This document shows positions 1 through 6,728 of a stretch of 13,497 nucleotides of DNA, in pieces. The stretch is from assembly GCA_964481385.1 (NCBI GenBank), contig CAYZTN010000031.1, positions 1 to 13,497 of the forward strand, written 5' to 3'. The notes beneath the pieces are model-generated. The model did not search any database, was not told where the DNA came from, and saw only the letters and a list, made by a program, of their open reading frames with translations. Each line of letters starts with the position of its first letter. Within the stretch, counting starts at the first letter, position 1. This DNA comes from UMGS1649 sp964481385. GTDB lineage: Bacteria; Bacillota; Clostridia; TANB77; CAG-465. A program made the position numbers and the translations under genes.

Positions 1-80
1 TAAGGGTTGATTTCTACTTTTTTTATATTATTTTTTAGACTTTTTCAGCAGTCCCAAAACGTCCCAAATGACACTATTAC
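1..80. repeat. Partial copy of an inverted-repeat (REP/MITE-like) element
   Basis: Positions 39-73 are an exact 35-base reverse complement of 11057-11091. Positions 38-79 also match 11156-11198 in the same orientation, sharing the start (gactttttcag) and the outer end (CAAATGACACTATT) with a diverged middle. This is therefore the right arm of the same kind of element seen complete at 11046-11192; its left arm would lie outside the window. It ends a few bases before the stop codon of the leftward HD-GYP gene, so it would be transcribed at the 3' end of that gene's mRNA. The AAACGTCCCAAATGACAC-type end resembles short dispersed repeats common in Clostridia. That link is from general knowledge and was not tested. 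Confidence 0.6.
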
Positions 81-83
81 TTA

Positions 84-1100
84 CTAGTTAAATTCATTTA
101 TTATATTTTCAATTTTTTCCATATTGTTAGTTACCATGGACACAAATGCATCTACCAAATTTCCGTCTAGTTGGGTATTCTTTACTCTAATCAGTTCTTT
201 TAATGCGGATTTAATATCTGCACGTTCTCTGTATACTCTTTTTGAAGTGATTGCATCAAATGTATCGCATACAGCAAGTAGTCTTGCAAAATACGGAATG
301 TTTTCTCCAGCAAGTTTATCTGGATAACCGTTACCATCAATTCTTTCATGGTGATGGCGAATTATAGGGAGACAATCTTTAAATGTTTCAGATGTAGACA
401 AGATGTTTTCACCAATTACAGGGTGAAGTTTTATAGCTGTATATTCTTCATCTGTTAATTTCCCTGGTTTTAATAGCACAGAATCGCTTATGCCAATTTT
501 CCCTATATCATGGAAGTTTGCAGCTAATTCTATAAGGTTCACCTCTTCCAAGCTTAATTTAAGCTCTTTAGCAAACATATATGAATAGCTTGAAACTCTT
601 ACAGAATGTTCTCCGGTATATTTATCTCTTGCTCCAATCATATTACGAACAGCTGTAGCAAACTCTATACCGAAATGATCAATTTGGTTTGTCATTTGCT
701 TAATGCTTTCAATTTGTTTGGCATATTTGAATCCGCTTTCTATAAGCAAAATGAGATCATCAAAATCAGAGCCTTTTTCGAAGAATGCTTGTATATCAAG
801 TGATCGCATTATATCTATTGATGGCGCTAATTCTTTGTGCGATGACATCAAAATTATATATAATTCTTTATTGAATTCGCGTACTTTTCTTATAATGTCG
901 TCACCTTTTACAGTTGGTAAAATATAATTTATTACCAAAACATTATATTTGTTGTTTTTTTCGCTTAATTTTTGTAGTGCTTCGAGCGGTTCTGTATATG
1001 CAGTTAAGTTAATATTGTACTTTTTTAACACTAGTGACATAGCGTTCATTAGACTTATGTCGTCGTCTATTATAATTACGTTGTTCATACTGTCTGTCAA
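84..1100 (-). CDS. HD-GYP domain protein with degenerate receiver domain (probable c-di-GMP phosphodiesterase)
   Basis: An N-terminal receiver-like domain of about 120 residues is followed by a linker helix and a complete HD-GYP domain. The HD-GYP part shows HSVRVS, NFHDIGKIG, the HPVIGENIL helix, HHHERIDGNGYP and a DTFDAITS segment, so the metal-binding and GYP residues are present. HD-GYP enzymes hydrolyse cyclic di-GMP. In the receiver the acidic pocket (IIDDD), a serine (LMSS) and the lysine (FEKG) are kept, but the phosphoacceptor position reads VINYILP: the expected Asp is Asn (codon 927-929). Normal phosphorylation is therefore unlikely. I chose the TTG at 1100 because GAGGTGAG (1105-1112) sits just before it; the ATG at 1088 is an alternative but lies too far from that site. 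The open frame reaches 1142, but the promoter covers that part. It is a single-gene unit in front of a repeat element. Confidence 0.88.
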   Translation of the reverse strand: MTDSMNNVIIIDDDISLMNAMSLVLKKYNINLTAYTEPLEALQKLSEKNNKYNVLVINYILPTVKGDDIIRKVREFNKELYIILMSSHKELAPSIDIMRSLDIQAFFEKGSDFDDLILLIESGFKYAKQIESIKQMTNQIDHFGIEFATAVRNMIGARDKYTGEHSVRVSSYSYMFAKELKLSLEEVNLIELAANFHDIGKIGISDSVLLKPGKLTDEEYTAIKLHPVIGENILSTSETFKDCLPIIRHHHERIDGNGYPDKLAGENIPYFARLLAVCDTFDAITSKRVYRERADIKSALKELIRVKNTQLDGNLVDAFVSMVTNNMEKIENIINEFN

Positions 1101-1124
1101 GTTACTCACCTCATTACAAGTAAT

Positions 1125-1153
1125 AGTATAACAAAAAAACAAATAATATACAA
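1125..1153 (-). promoter_or_regulatory. Sigma-A-like promoter of the HD-GYP gene
   Basis: Read on the minus strand, TTGTAT (1148-1153) and TATACT (1125-1130) are separated by 17 bases. Transcription would begin near 1118, a few bases before the ribosome binding site at 1105-1112. This rules out the upstream ATG at 1142 as the start. Confidence 0.6.
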
Positions 1154-1283
1154 GAGCATATTTATCTTGATTAAGTCATATTGTATAAATCTTTTGGAGA
1201 TATATTTCGTCTACCGTCAATAATATTGCTGATAAAAATATAGTTTTGAATTATTGTAAAAATGATTAAGCATCTTTTATGAA

Positions 1284-1673
1284 CTATTTTTTCCTAAAAA
1301 GAAAGGAATCTGAAATGTAATAAATAGGGTATGAGAATGGGAATGTACTTAGAGAAAAAGATTTGGAAAGAAGAAGTTTAGAAATTTTTGATGCGTACGA
1401 TTCTTCATAGTGTTCTTTACATAACTTATAGATAACATTTAATTCTTCAAAAGCCGAATGAAGCATTTTAACGGTATATTGTTTCACACATTCTTCCATT
1501 GACATCCATCTTTCGGGATGATTTAAACTTCTCATTGCATATTTTATTCTTTCAAGAATAAGTTCGTTTTGCTTTTCAGATAAAAATTCGACTGGCTCTG
1601 CAACTTTAAGAGAGTCTATATCTTTTTCAGTGACATGTGTGTCTGGCCAGTTTTTAAATGTTGAATTGATCAT
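1284..1673 (-). CDS. Uncharacterised protein, 129 residues
   Basis: I do not recognise the family. From the ATG at 1673 the product is 129 residues, soluble-looking and helix-rich. It has an acidic N-terminal part (TEKDIDSLKVAEPVEF), a Trp/Met-containing middle (NHPERWMSMEECVKQY), a helical stretch with Cys and His (IYKLCKEHYEES), and a Ser/Phe/Tyr-rich C-terminus ending FLFRKK. The start rests on GAGGTGG (1679-1685), six bases upstream. The open frame extends to 1721, but that extension overlaps a promoter whose -35 is TTGACA, so it is probably untranslated. It lies 50 bases downstream of another small leftward gene and may be partly co-transcribed with it. No signal peptide or membrane segment is seen. 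Confidence is that this is a gene, not what it does. Confidence 0.6.
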   Translation of the reverse strand: MINSTFKNWPDTHVTEKDIDSLKVAEPVEFLSEKQNELILERIKYAMRSLNHPERWMSMEECVKQYTVKMLHSAFEELNVIYKLCKEHYEESYASKISKLLLSKSFSLSTFPFSYPIYYISDSFLFRKK

Positions 1674-1691
1674 AAATACCACCTCGCACTT

Positions 1692-1721
1692 GGTATAACA
1701 TTGTTCTTGTTGTTCTGTCAA
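1692..1721 (-). promoter_or_regulatory. Promoter of the 129-residue protein gene
   Basis: The minus strand shows a perfect TTGACA (1716-1721). A -10 follows, read either as TTATAC (1693-1698, spacer 17) or TATACC (1692-1697, spacer 18). The predicted start near 1686 leaves a leader of only about 13 bases, with the ribosome binding site at its 5' end. Confidence 0.55.
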
Positions 1722-1723
1722 GA

Positions 1724-1921
1724 TTAGTTTATTTTAAAAGTTCCTAAAGTTATAGTGAAGTCATTCGGAAATACAGTTATAGATTCTATGGTTATTTTAC
1801 CAGTAAGCAAAAGTAGTATAACTAATATTTTGTTTATATCTAGGTTTTCACATATATTTGAAAAATCATTATTTGAGTTATTGGAATTTGGAAGGTTGAA
1901 ATTAGACAGAATATTTTCCAT
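1724..1921 (-). CDS. Uncharacterised small protein, 65 residues
   Basis: I do not recognise the family. The 65-residue product has an Asn/Ser-rich N-terminus (LPNSNNSNNDF), then a hydrophobic stretch (NKILVILLLLTG, about residues 30-41), then a beta-prone C-terminus (ITVFPNDFTITLGTF). The hydrophobic run is short for a membrane span and could instead be a buried helix. The start is supported by AGGGGG (1929-1934) with normal spacing. A divergent promoter region (1941-1983) separates it from the rightward gene at 1990. The next leftward gene begins about 50 bases downstream, with its own promoter overlapping this gene's end. Confidence 0.5.
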   Translation of the reverse strand: MENILSNFNLPNSNNSNNDFSNICENLDINKILVILLLLTGKITIESITVFPNDFTITLGTFKIN

Positions 1922-1944
1922 AGTTTTACCCCCTATTAAAATAT

Positions 1945-1973
1945 ACTATAATACTTGCCTTTTTATGTTTAAA
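1945..1973 (-). promoter_or_regulatory. Possible promoter of the 65-residue protein gene
   Basis: On the minus strand TTTAAA (1968-1973) and TATAGT (1945-1950) are 17 bases apart. The -35 is weak. It overlaps the rightward promoter at 1955-1983, so the two would compete for polymerase. Confidence 0.35.
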
Positions 1974-1983
1974 GTAGTATAAT
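1955..1983 (+). promoter_or_regulatory. Sigma-A promoter producing an apparently leaderless mRNA
   Basis: TTGCCT (1955-1960), a 17-base spacer and a perfect TATAAT (1978-1983). With the usual 6-7 bases from -10 to start, transcription begins at about 1990, which is the A of the ATG of the next gene. Confidence 0.7.
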
Positions 1984-1989
1984 TACGCC

Positions 1990-2688
1990 ATGAGTGAACA
2001 AGAAAATATAAATAAAAAAGTAAAAGAAAACGGTAAGAAAATATTTTTTGTATTAGTAATTTTAATTGTTTCTGCGGTTATATTAGTTTTTTTATTAAAA
2101 ATGTTATTTGTAAATAGCAAGATAAATGAGGGAAGATTTAGGGTAAGTGACGTCATACTTACAAGTGGAGCTGAGTTTATAGACAAAAGCAAAGAGACTG
2201 GTGTGTGGGCTTATGACGTATGGCAAAATAACACGCTAGCCTTGCTTATAAACACAAGCGGTGCAGATATTTCTAGAGCATATATAACTAATGTGCAAGC
2301 TTTTAATAGTGGTGTAGAGGTAAGCCAAAAAGGGACAGATATTTCAATTGTTTCAGGTAGCGCTTCTGAACTAGAATTAGCCACAGATGTATCTGGCGAT
2401 GGTGACGTTTTGTACGAAATAGATATAACCAATAAAGCCGTATTAAATAATTTTGAAATACCTTCAGATATAACTGAGATAAAACATGACGCAACTATTT
2501 TTGCTTTAGCCGGATTAAAAACAGACGATATGAAATTTAGCGTATCATTTGTGCTAAACATAGAAGAAAAAAACGGTAGAGAAAACACTATGAATGTAAG
2601 TATAGACTTGCCATGTGGGAACATTGTTGAAAGCGGAGTAACAGTTACAAGGCAGAATTTAGAAAATTTTGTGTTTAAAATGAAATAA
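1990..2688 (+). CDS. Membrane-anchored protein of unknown function, 232 residues
   Basis: I do not recognise the family. A short charged cytoplasmic tail (residues 1-17, rich in Lys) is followed by one hydrophobic segment (about 18-41, FFVLVILIVSAVILVFLL). The remaining 190 residues are predicted to lie outside the membrane. No cleavage site or lipobox is seen, so an N-terminal anchor is more likely than secretion. The outer part has alternating beta-type patterns (NNTLALLINTSGADIS; KFSVSFVLNIEE) that suggest a beta-sandwich, with one cysteine near the C-terminus (LPCGN). There is no ribosome binding site before the ATG, and a promoter -10 ends six bases upstream, so the message seems leaderless. 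No other good start exists before the membrane segment. It lies just upstream of the SRP RNA gene, transcribed separately. Confidence 0.7.
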   Translation: MSEQENINKKVKENGKKIFFVLVILIVSAVILVFLLKMLFVNSKINEGRFRVSDVILTSGAEFIDKSKETGVWAYDVWQNNTLALLINTSGADISRAYITNVQAFNSGVEVSQKGTDISIVSGSASELELATDVSGDGDVLYEIDITNKAVLNNFEIPSDITEIKHDATIFALAGLKTDDMKFSVSFVLNIEEKNGRENTMNVSIDLPCGNIVESGVTVTRQNLENFVFKMK

Positions 2689-2702
2689 AAATGCGACTAG
2701 AC

Positions 2703-2731
2703 TTGAAATATTAAAATAAATAATATATAAT
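2703..2731 (+). promoter_or_regulatory. Promoter of the SRP RNA gene
   Basis: TTGAAA (2703-2708), a 17-base spacer and a perfect TATAAT (2726-2731). The predicted start at about 2738-2739 coincides with the 5' base of the outer stem of the SRP RNA. Confidence 0.75.
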
Positions 2732-2738
2732 AATTGTA

Positions 2739-2830
2739 GTCGCTTAGGCAATAGAAAATATGCGAACCTTGTCAGGTCCGGAAGGAAGCAGCAATAAACA
2801 TGTTTTCTATGTGCTAAAAGCGATTTTTTT
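2739..2830 (+). ncRNA. ffs: Small bacterial signal recognition particle RNA (4.5S type)
   Basis: The conserved SRP domain is visible, with GTCAGGTCCGGAAGGAAGCA at 2771-2790. The 5' bases 2740-2745 (TCGCTT) pair with 2818-2823 (AAGCGA), and an inner stem pairs ATAGAAAA (2751-2758) with TTTTCTAT (2803-2810). The length of about 90 bases fits the short SRP RNA without an Alu domain. This RNA binds Ffh and targets nascent membrane proteins to FtsY/Sec. Its location directly upstream of dnaX is the arrangement of scr-dnaX in Bacillus. The RNA ends in a run of seven T that serves as its terminator. Confidence 0.95.
2818..2830 (+). terminator. SRP RNA 3' end with T-run
   Basis: The closing stem strand (2818-2823) is followed by seven T (2824-2830). 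The dnaX ribosome binding site GGAGG starts at 2831, with no bases between. Messages for dnaX must therefore come from read-through of this point, or from a start I do not see. Confidence 0.6.
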
Positions 2831-2841
2831 GGAGGATATAT

Positions 2842-4404
2842 ATGTCACATATAGCGTTATATAGAAAATACAGACCAATAACTTTTTCAGACATGGTGGG
2901 TCAAGAACATGTAACACGTGTCCTAAAAAATCAAATAACAACGGGAAAGATTTTCCATGCGTATATATTTAGTGGTACAAAAGGTACTGGAAAGACATCT
3001 GCAGCAAAAATATTTGCAAGAGCAATTAACTGTGAAAACCCTCAAGATGGCGAGCCTTGTAATGAATGCGAAGCATGTAAGAGTATACTTTCAGGCTACA
3101 GCACAGATGTTGTAGAAATGGACGCTGCGTCTAACAACTCAGTTGAAAATATACGTTCAATTAGGCAAGAAGTAATGTATGTTTCAACTCAAGTTAAATA
3201 CAAAGTATATATTATAGACGAGGCACATATGTTGTCTACTAGTGCATTTAATGCATTACTTAAAACTTTGGAAGAACCACCAGAGCATGTTGTGTTTATA
3301 CTTGCAACAACAGAAGAACATAAAATACTTCCAACAATACTTTCTAGATGTATAAGGTTTGAATTTAAAAAATTGACGAACGACGAGATTGTTTCAAGAT
3401 TAAAACAGGTACTTAGTGAATATAATGTAAAATATGAAGAAAATGCTTTGAAGCTTATAGCTAGTCTTGCTGATGGAGCAATGCGTGACGCATTAAGCAT
3501 ACTAGAAAGATGTATTAATAGCGATAACAATACACTAACAGAAAGTTTTGTAAGAGAAATAGTGGGAATTGTTCAAATAGAGCTTATACAAGAGTTGCTA
3601 GCAGGAGTGCTAGAATATGACGTGCAGAAAACAAAAGACGCAGTAGTGCGACTTTTGGATAAAGGCAAAGACTTAAGATATTGTTTAAGTCAGTTAATAA
3701 TTCAAACAATGAATTTAGTTATGTATAAATCTGGAGACACTACTACTAATCTTTGTGATATGTTAAAAGATGGGTCTCAAGATATACCAATGTTAAGACT
3801 AAATATTATATTAAAAAGGTTAGCAAAACTTGATGATGATTTAAGACAAACGACTAACCCTACAGTTATATTTGAAGCATGTATGTTAGAGCTTGCAACA
3901 GATATTAAATTAAATGAAAAACAAGATGTTATAGATTTAATAAAGGCGTTGGAAGTAAAGATAGATAGCACAGATAGAAAAACAGTTATTGTAGAAAAAG
4001 AAGTAATAAAAGAGCAAGTTCCAAGTGCAAACAGTGAGGTGCGAGAAGAAAAAAGCGTAGCAGAAGCACCAAAGGCTGAACCTATTGCTAAAATGTTTAA
4101 ACTATTACCAAAAGTAATAGACAAAGCAGCGGAGGCAGACCTTCCAATGCTGTATTCAGCACTATCTGGAATAAAGGCATTTCAAAAAGGTGAGTGCATA
4201 AACTTTGTTACAGATAACAGTTTTTCATATGATGTATTAAAAAAAGAAGAATTAAGACAGGAGCTTACAGACATAGTAAATGAAGTTTCCGGAAAAGATT
4301 TCGAAATAACAATTGACTTAAACAAGGCTGAAGAAAAAAACGAAGCAGCAGCGTTTGAGAAGATGTTTATAGGTACAGATGTACCGTTTACCAAAATAGA
4401 TTAG
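2842..4404 (+). CDS. dnaX: DNA polymerase III subunit gamma/tau
   Basis: This is the ATPase of the clamp loader, which loads the beta sliding clamp on DNA and holds the replisome together. Visible features are the family start LYRKYRP, Walker A GTKGTGKTS (45-53), a zinc-binding set C64/C73/C76/C79, the DEAH Walker B box (126-129), sensor residues TTEEHK and the arginine-finger motif LSRC (167-170). A variable, acidic C-terminal part follows about residue 360. At 520 residues it is slightly shorter than the Bacillus protein (about 563). GGAGG (2831-2835) is placed correctly for this ATG. It is first in a run with ybaB and recR, the usual order in Firmicutes. An A7 run near the 3' end (4239-4245) could slip, but would remove only about 40 residues, so a functional short gamma form is doubtful. 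Confidence 0.97.
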   Translation: MSHIALYRKYRPITFSDMVGQEHVTRVLKNQITTGKIFHAYIFSGTKGTGKTSAAKIFARAINCENPQDGEPCNECEACKSILSGYSTDVVEMDAASNNSVENIRSIRQEVMYVSTQVKYKVYIIDEAHMLSTSAFNALLKTLEEPPEHVVFILATTEEHKILPTILSRCIRFEFKKLTNDEIVSRLKQVLSEYNVKYEENALKLIASLADGAMRDALSILERCINSDNNTLTESFVREIVGIVQIELIQELLAGVLEYDVQKTKDAVVRLLDKGKDLRYCLSQLIIQTMNLVMYKSGDTTTNLCDMLKDGSQDIPMLRLNIILKRLAKLDDDLRQTTNPTVIFEACMLELATDIKLNEKQDVIDLIKALEVKIDSTDRKTVIVEKEVIKEQVPSANSEVREEKSVAEAPKAEPIAKMFKLLPKVIDKAAEADLPMLYSALSGIKAFQKGECINFVTDNSFSYDVLKKEELRQELTDIVNEVSGKDFEITIDLNKAEEKNEAAAFEKMFIGTDVPFTKID

Positions 4405-4416
4405 GAGGCGTTATAT

Positions 4417-4746
4417 ATGGGTAAATTTGGAGGATTCCCTGGAGGAATGGGAAATATGCAAAATTTAATGAGGCAAGCACAAAAAATGCAAGCGGATTTA
4501 CAAAAAAAACAAGAGGAAGCAGCAAACACTGAATTTGAGGTATCTGCTGGTGGTGGAGCAGTTACTGTTAAAGCAACTGGAGCTAAAGAAATAAAAGAAA
4601 TTATAATTAAAAAAGAAGTTGTAGATCCAGAAGATGTAGAAATGTTACAAGATTTAATTCTTACAGCAGTAAATGAAGCATTAAGAAAAGCTGACGACAT
4701 GATGAATGAAGGTTTATCTGGACTTAATATACCAGGTTTAATGTAG
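4417..4746 (+). CDS. ebfC: YbaB/EbfC family nucleoid-associated protein
   Basis: A 109-residue DNA-binding protein of the YbaB/EbfC (YaaK) family, which forms homodimers and binds DNA in the nucleoid. It shows the Gly/Met-rich N-terminus (FGGFPGGMGNMQNLM), a long helix (residues 14-37), the central beta motif EVSAGGGAVTVKATG, and the C-terminal helix VNEALRKADDMM. It sits between dnaX and recR as in Bacillus and many other bacteria. The ribosome binding site AGGAGG overlaps the dnaX stop codon (TAG at 4402-4404), so the two are probably translationally coupled. The precise role is unsettled in the family; the position with recR suggests recombination or replication. Confidence 0.95.
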   Translation: MGKFGGFPGGMGNMQNLMRQAQKMQADLQKKQEEAANTEFEVSAGGGAVTVKATGAKEIKEIIIKKEVVDPEDVEMLQDLILTAVNEALRKADDMMNEGLSGLNIPGLM

Positions 4747-4756
4747 GAAGTAGCTT

Positions 4757-5353
4757 ATGTTTCCGGAATCAGTAAACAACTTGGTAGCTGAATTTGAGAA
4801 GCTACCAGGTATTGGACATAAAACAGCAGTACGTTTAGCTTTCTATATATTAGAGTCAGACGAGACTGTAGCTAAAAAATTTGCGAATGTTTTAGTTGAA
4901 GCAAAACAAAAAGTTAAATTTTGTGAGAAATGTTTTAATCTGTCTGAAGGTAATGTTTGTAACATATGCTCAAATACTAAAAGAGACAATTCCGTTATTT
5001 GCGTGGTAGAAAACGTAAAAGATGTTGTGGCAATGGAAAAAACACACGAATACAAGGGGTTATATCACGTGTTGCATGGCAATATTTCGCCAATGAACAA
5101 TATATCTGCGGAAGATATAAAAATAAAAGAGCTAATAACACGTTTAACAGACGATAGTATAAAAGAGGTAATTATAGCGACAAACCCTACAATAGAGGGA
5201 GAAACAACTGCAATGTATATTGCCAGAACCATAAAAACGATACCAGGTGTTAAAGTAACAAGAATTGCACATGGCATACCTGTTGGTGGTGACCTTGAAT
5301 ATACAGATGAAATAACATTAATAAAAGCAATGGAAAATAGAAGGGATATGTAA
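4757..5353 (+). CDS. recR: Recombination mediator protein RecR
   Basis: RecR works with RecO (and RecF) to load RecA on single-stranded DNA coated with SSB during gap repair. The 198-residue length is typical. Features in order are the helix-hairpin-helix LPGIGHKTA (16-24), the zinc finger C56/C59/C68/C71 (CEKCF ... CNIC), and a TOPRIM domain from about 79 (VICVVEN) with GLYHVLHG. The C-terminal motif TRIAHGIPVGGDLEY follows. It starts 10 bases after ybaB, with AGGAAG as ribosome binding site overlapping the ybaB stop. It ends four bases before murL. In Bacillus this position is followed by yaaL-bofA; here cell-wall genes take that place. Confidence 0.97.
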   Translation: MFPESVNNLVAEFEKLPGIGHKTAVRLAFYILESDETVAKKFANVLVEAKQKVKFCEKCFNLSEGNVCNICSNTKRDNSVICVVENVKDVVAMEKTHEYKGLYHVLHGNISPMNNISAEDIKIKELITRLTDDSIKEVIIATNPTIEGETTAMYIARTIKTIPGVKVTRIAHGIPVGGDLEYTDEITLIKAMENRRDM

Positions 5354-5357
5354 ATAT

Positions 5358-6728
5358 ATGAATAATTTAGATAATTTTATTTCAAAAAGAGTTACATACC
5401 CTCTTTTTGTATATAATAGCTATACTGTTACAGAAAGAGAGGATAGTATATTTGTAGAATATAATTTTGAGATAGAAGGTTTAAGTGAATTCCACCCTAC
5501 ATGGACATTTCCTAAGCCGGAAAACTTTACTGTTGAAAAAATAGGAAAAGAATTGCTAGATAATTTGTTTTTTAATTTGGGAATGGTAGAGCTTGTGAGT
5601 TATTGGAAGTTAACGTGTTCACCAAAAGTAGTAATAAAATGTGGTACGCTAGATAATGAGCAAATAGCTTGGTGGAAAAAGCTATATTTTAACGGTTTAG
5701 GCGAATTTTTGTACACTAATGGCATATATGATTATCTTAAGACTGAAGCTATACCATTTATGGAGATAGAGTGTAGTATAAACGGTAAAAGTAAGGTATA
5801 TAAAAGTCTTGCTCAGCTTACTGGTAATGTTATACCAATAGGTGGTGGAAAAGACTCTGTTGTAACACTTGAGTTGTTAAAGTCATATAAAGCTGAAAAC
5901 ACTTGCTATATAGTAAATCCTAGAGGAGCGTCTGCTACAACTGCATGTATTGCAGGATATGACACGCAATATACACCGCACAGAACTTTAGATAAAAATA
6001 TGCTTGAGTTAAATTCTCAAGGCTTTTTAAATGGCCACACGCCATTTTCAGCTATTCTTGCATTTTCGTCATATATAGTGGCAATAATTTTAGGTAAAAA
6101 ATATATTGTACTATCTAATGAAGCAAGTGCTAATGAACCAAATGTAGAGGGAACAAATATAAATCACCAGTACTCTAAATCAATAGAGTTTGAGAATGAC
6201 TTTAGAGAGTACTATTCAAAATATTTATGTGAAAATGGGCCAGAATATTTTAGCTTGCTTAGACCTTGGAGTGAGTGGCAAATTGTAAAGGAGTTTGTAA
6301 AGCATGAAAAGTATTTTAAAGATTTCAAAAGCTGTAATGTGGGCTCTAAACAAGATATTTGGTGTGAAAATTGTCCAAAGTGTTTATATGTATATATAAT
6401 GTTATGTGGACATTTGGATAAAGCTAAGATTAAAAGCATATTTAAAACAGATATGTTAGATAATGCAAACCTAAAAGATATATTTGAAGGGTTAATTAAA
6501 CCAAATAAAGATAAGCCGTTTGAGTGTGTTGGTACAAAAGAAGAGATAAATTTAAGTTTAAATACATATTTAAGAAAGCCTGAAAACGAGAAAATTCCGG
6601 CGTTACTTGAAGGGTATGAACTTATGGAAGATGAAAAGTATAACAAGTTATATAATGAATATAACAATATGTTTAATGAAAATAACAATGTTCCAAAAGG
6701 ATATGTAAATTTTCTAAAAGAGGTATAA
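5358..6728 (+). CDS. murL: MurL: UDP-MurNAc-L-Ala-L-Glu epimerase
   Basis: MurL converts the terminal L-Glu of UDP-MurNAc-L-Ala-L-Glu to D-Glu, using ATP and releasing AMP and PPi; it was described in Xanthomonas. I recognise the family from several motifs: YFNGLGEF (110-117), the PP-loop-like IGGGKDS (161-167) expected to bind ATP, LNGHTPF (224-230), LSNEASA (252-258), NHQYSK (269-274), SLLRPWSE (299-306), the cysteine cluster WCENCPKC (335-342) and KPFECVG (386-392). The length of 456 is close to the family's usual size. It has no signal peptide or membrane segment, so it is cytoplasmic. It follows recR by four bases and abuts murD with no gap, the same pairing as MurL/MurD2. Other PP-loop enzymes (for example QueC-like) share only the GGGKDS loop. 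The family call is firm; activity in this organism is inferred. Confidence 0.9.
   Translation: MNNLDNFISKRVTYPLFVYNSYTVTEREDSIFVEYNFEIEGLSEFHPTWTFPKPENFTVEKIGKELLDNLFFNLGMVELVSYWKLTCSPKVVIKCGTLDNEQIAWWKKLYFNGLGEFLYTNGIYDYLKTEAIPFMEIECSINGKSKVYKSLAQLTGNVIPIGGGKDSVVTLELLKSYKAENTCYIVNPRGASATTACIAGYDTQYTPHRTLDKNMLELNSQGFLNGHTPFSAILAFSSYIVAIILGKKYIVLSNEASANEPNVEGTNINHQYSKSIEFENDFREYYSKYLCENGPEYFSLLRPWSEWQIVKEFVKHEKYFKDFKSCNVGSKQDIWCENCPKCLYVYIMLCGHLDKAKIKSIFKTDMLDNANLKDIFEGLIKPNKDKPFECVGTKEEINLSLNTYLRKPENEKIPALLEGYELMEDEKYNKLYNEYNNMFNENNNVPKGYVNFLKEV

Noticed and set aside
1171..1275. A leftward open stretch ending in DGRRNISPKDLYNMT that looks protein-like, one frame off the 129-residue gene.
   Set aside because: It has no start or ribosome binding site, is very short and lies in A/T-rich sequence. 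It might be a gene remnant or an extended C-terminus lost by a frameshift, but nothing else supports this.
2211..2624. Long open frame on the minus strand inside the membrane-anchored protein gene.
   Set aside because: It is a shadow of the rightward gene: no ribosome binding site, no promoter and no recognisable family. The same holds for the other antisense frames inside dnaX, murL, murD and murF.
4239..4283. A AAA AAA slippery run near the end of dnaX that could give a -1 frameshift and a shorter product.
   Set aside because: The heptamer is in the right frame, but the -1 frame ends at 4283 and would remove only about 40 residues, unlike the E. coli gamma form. I see no clear stimulatory hairpin after it.
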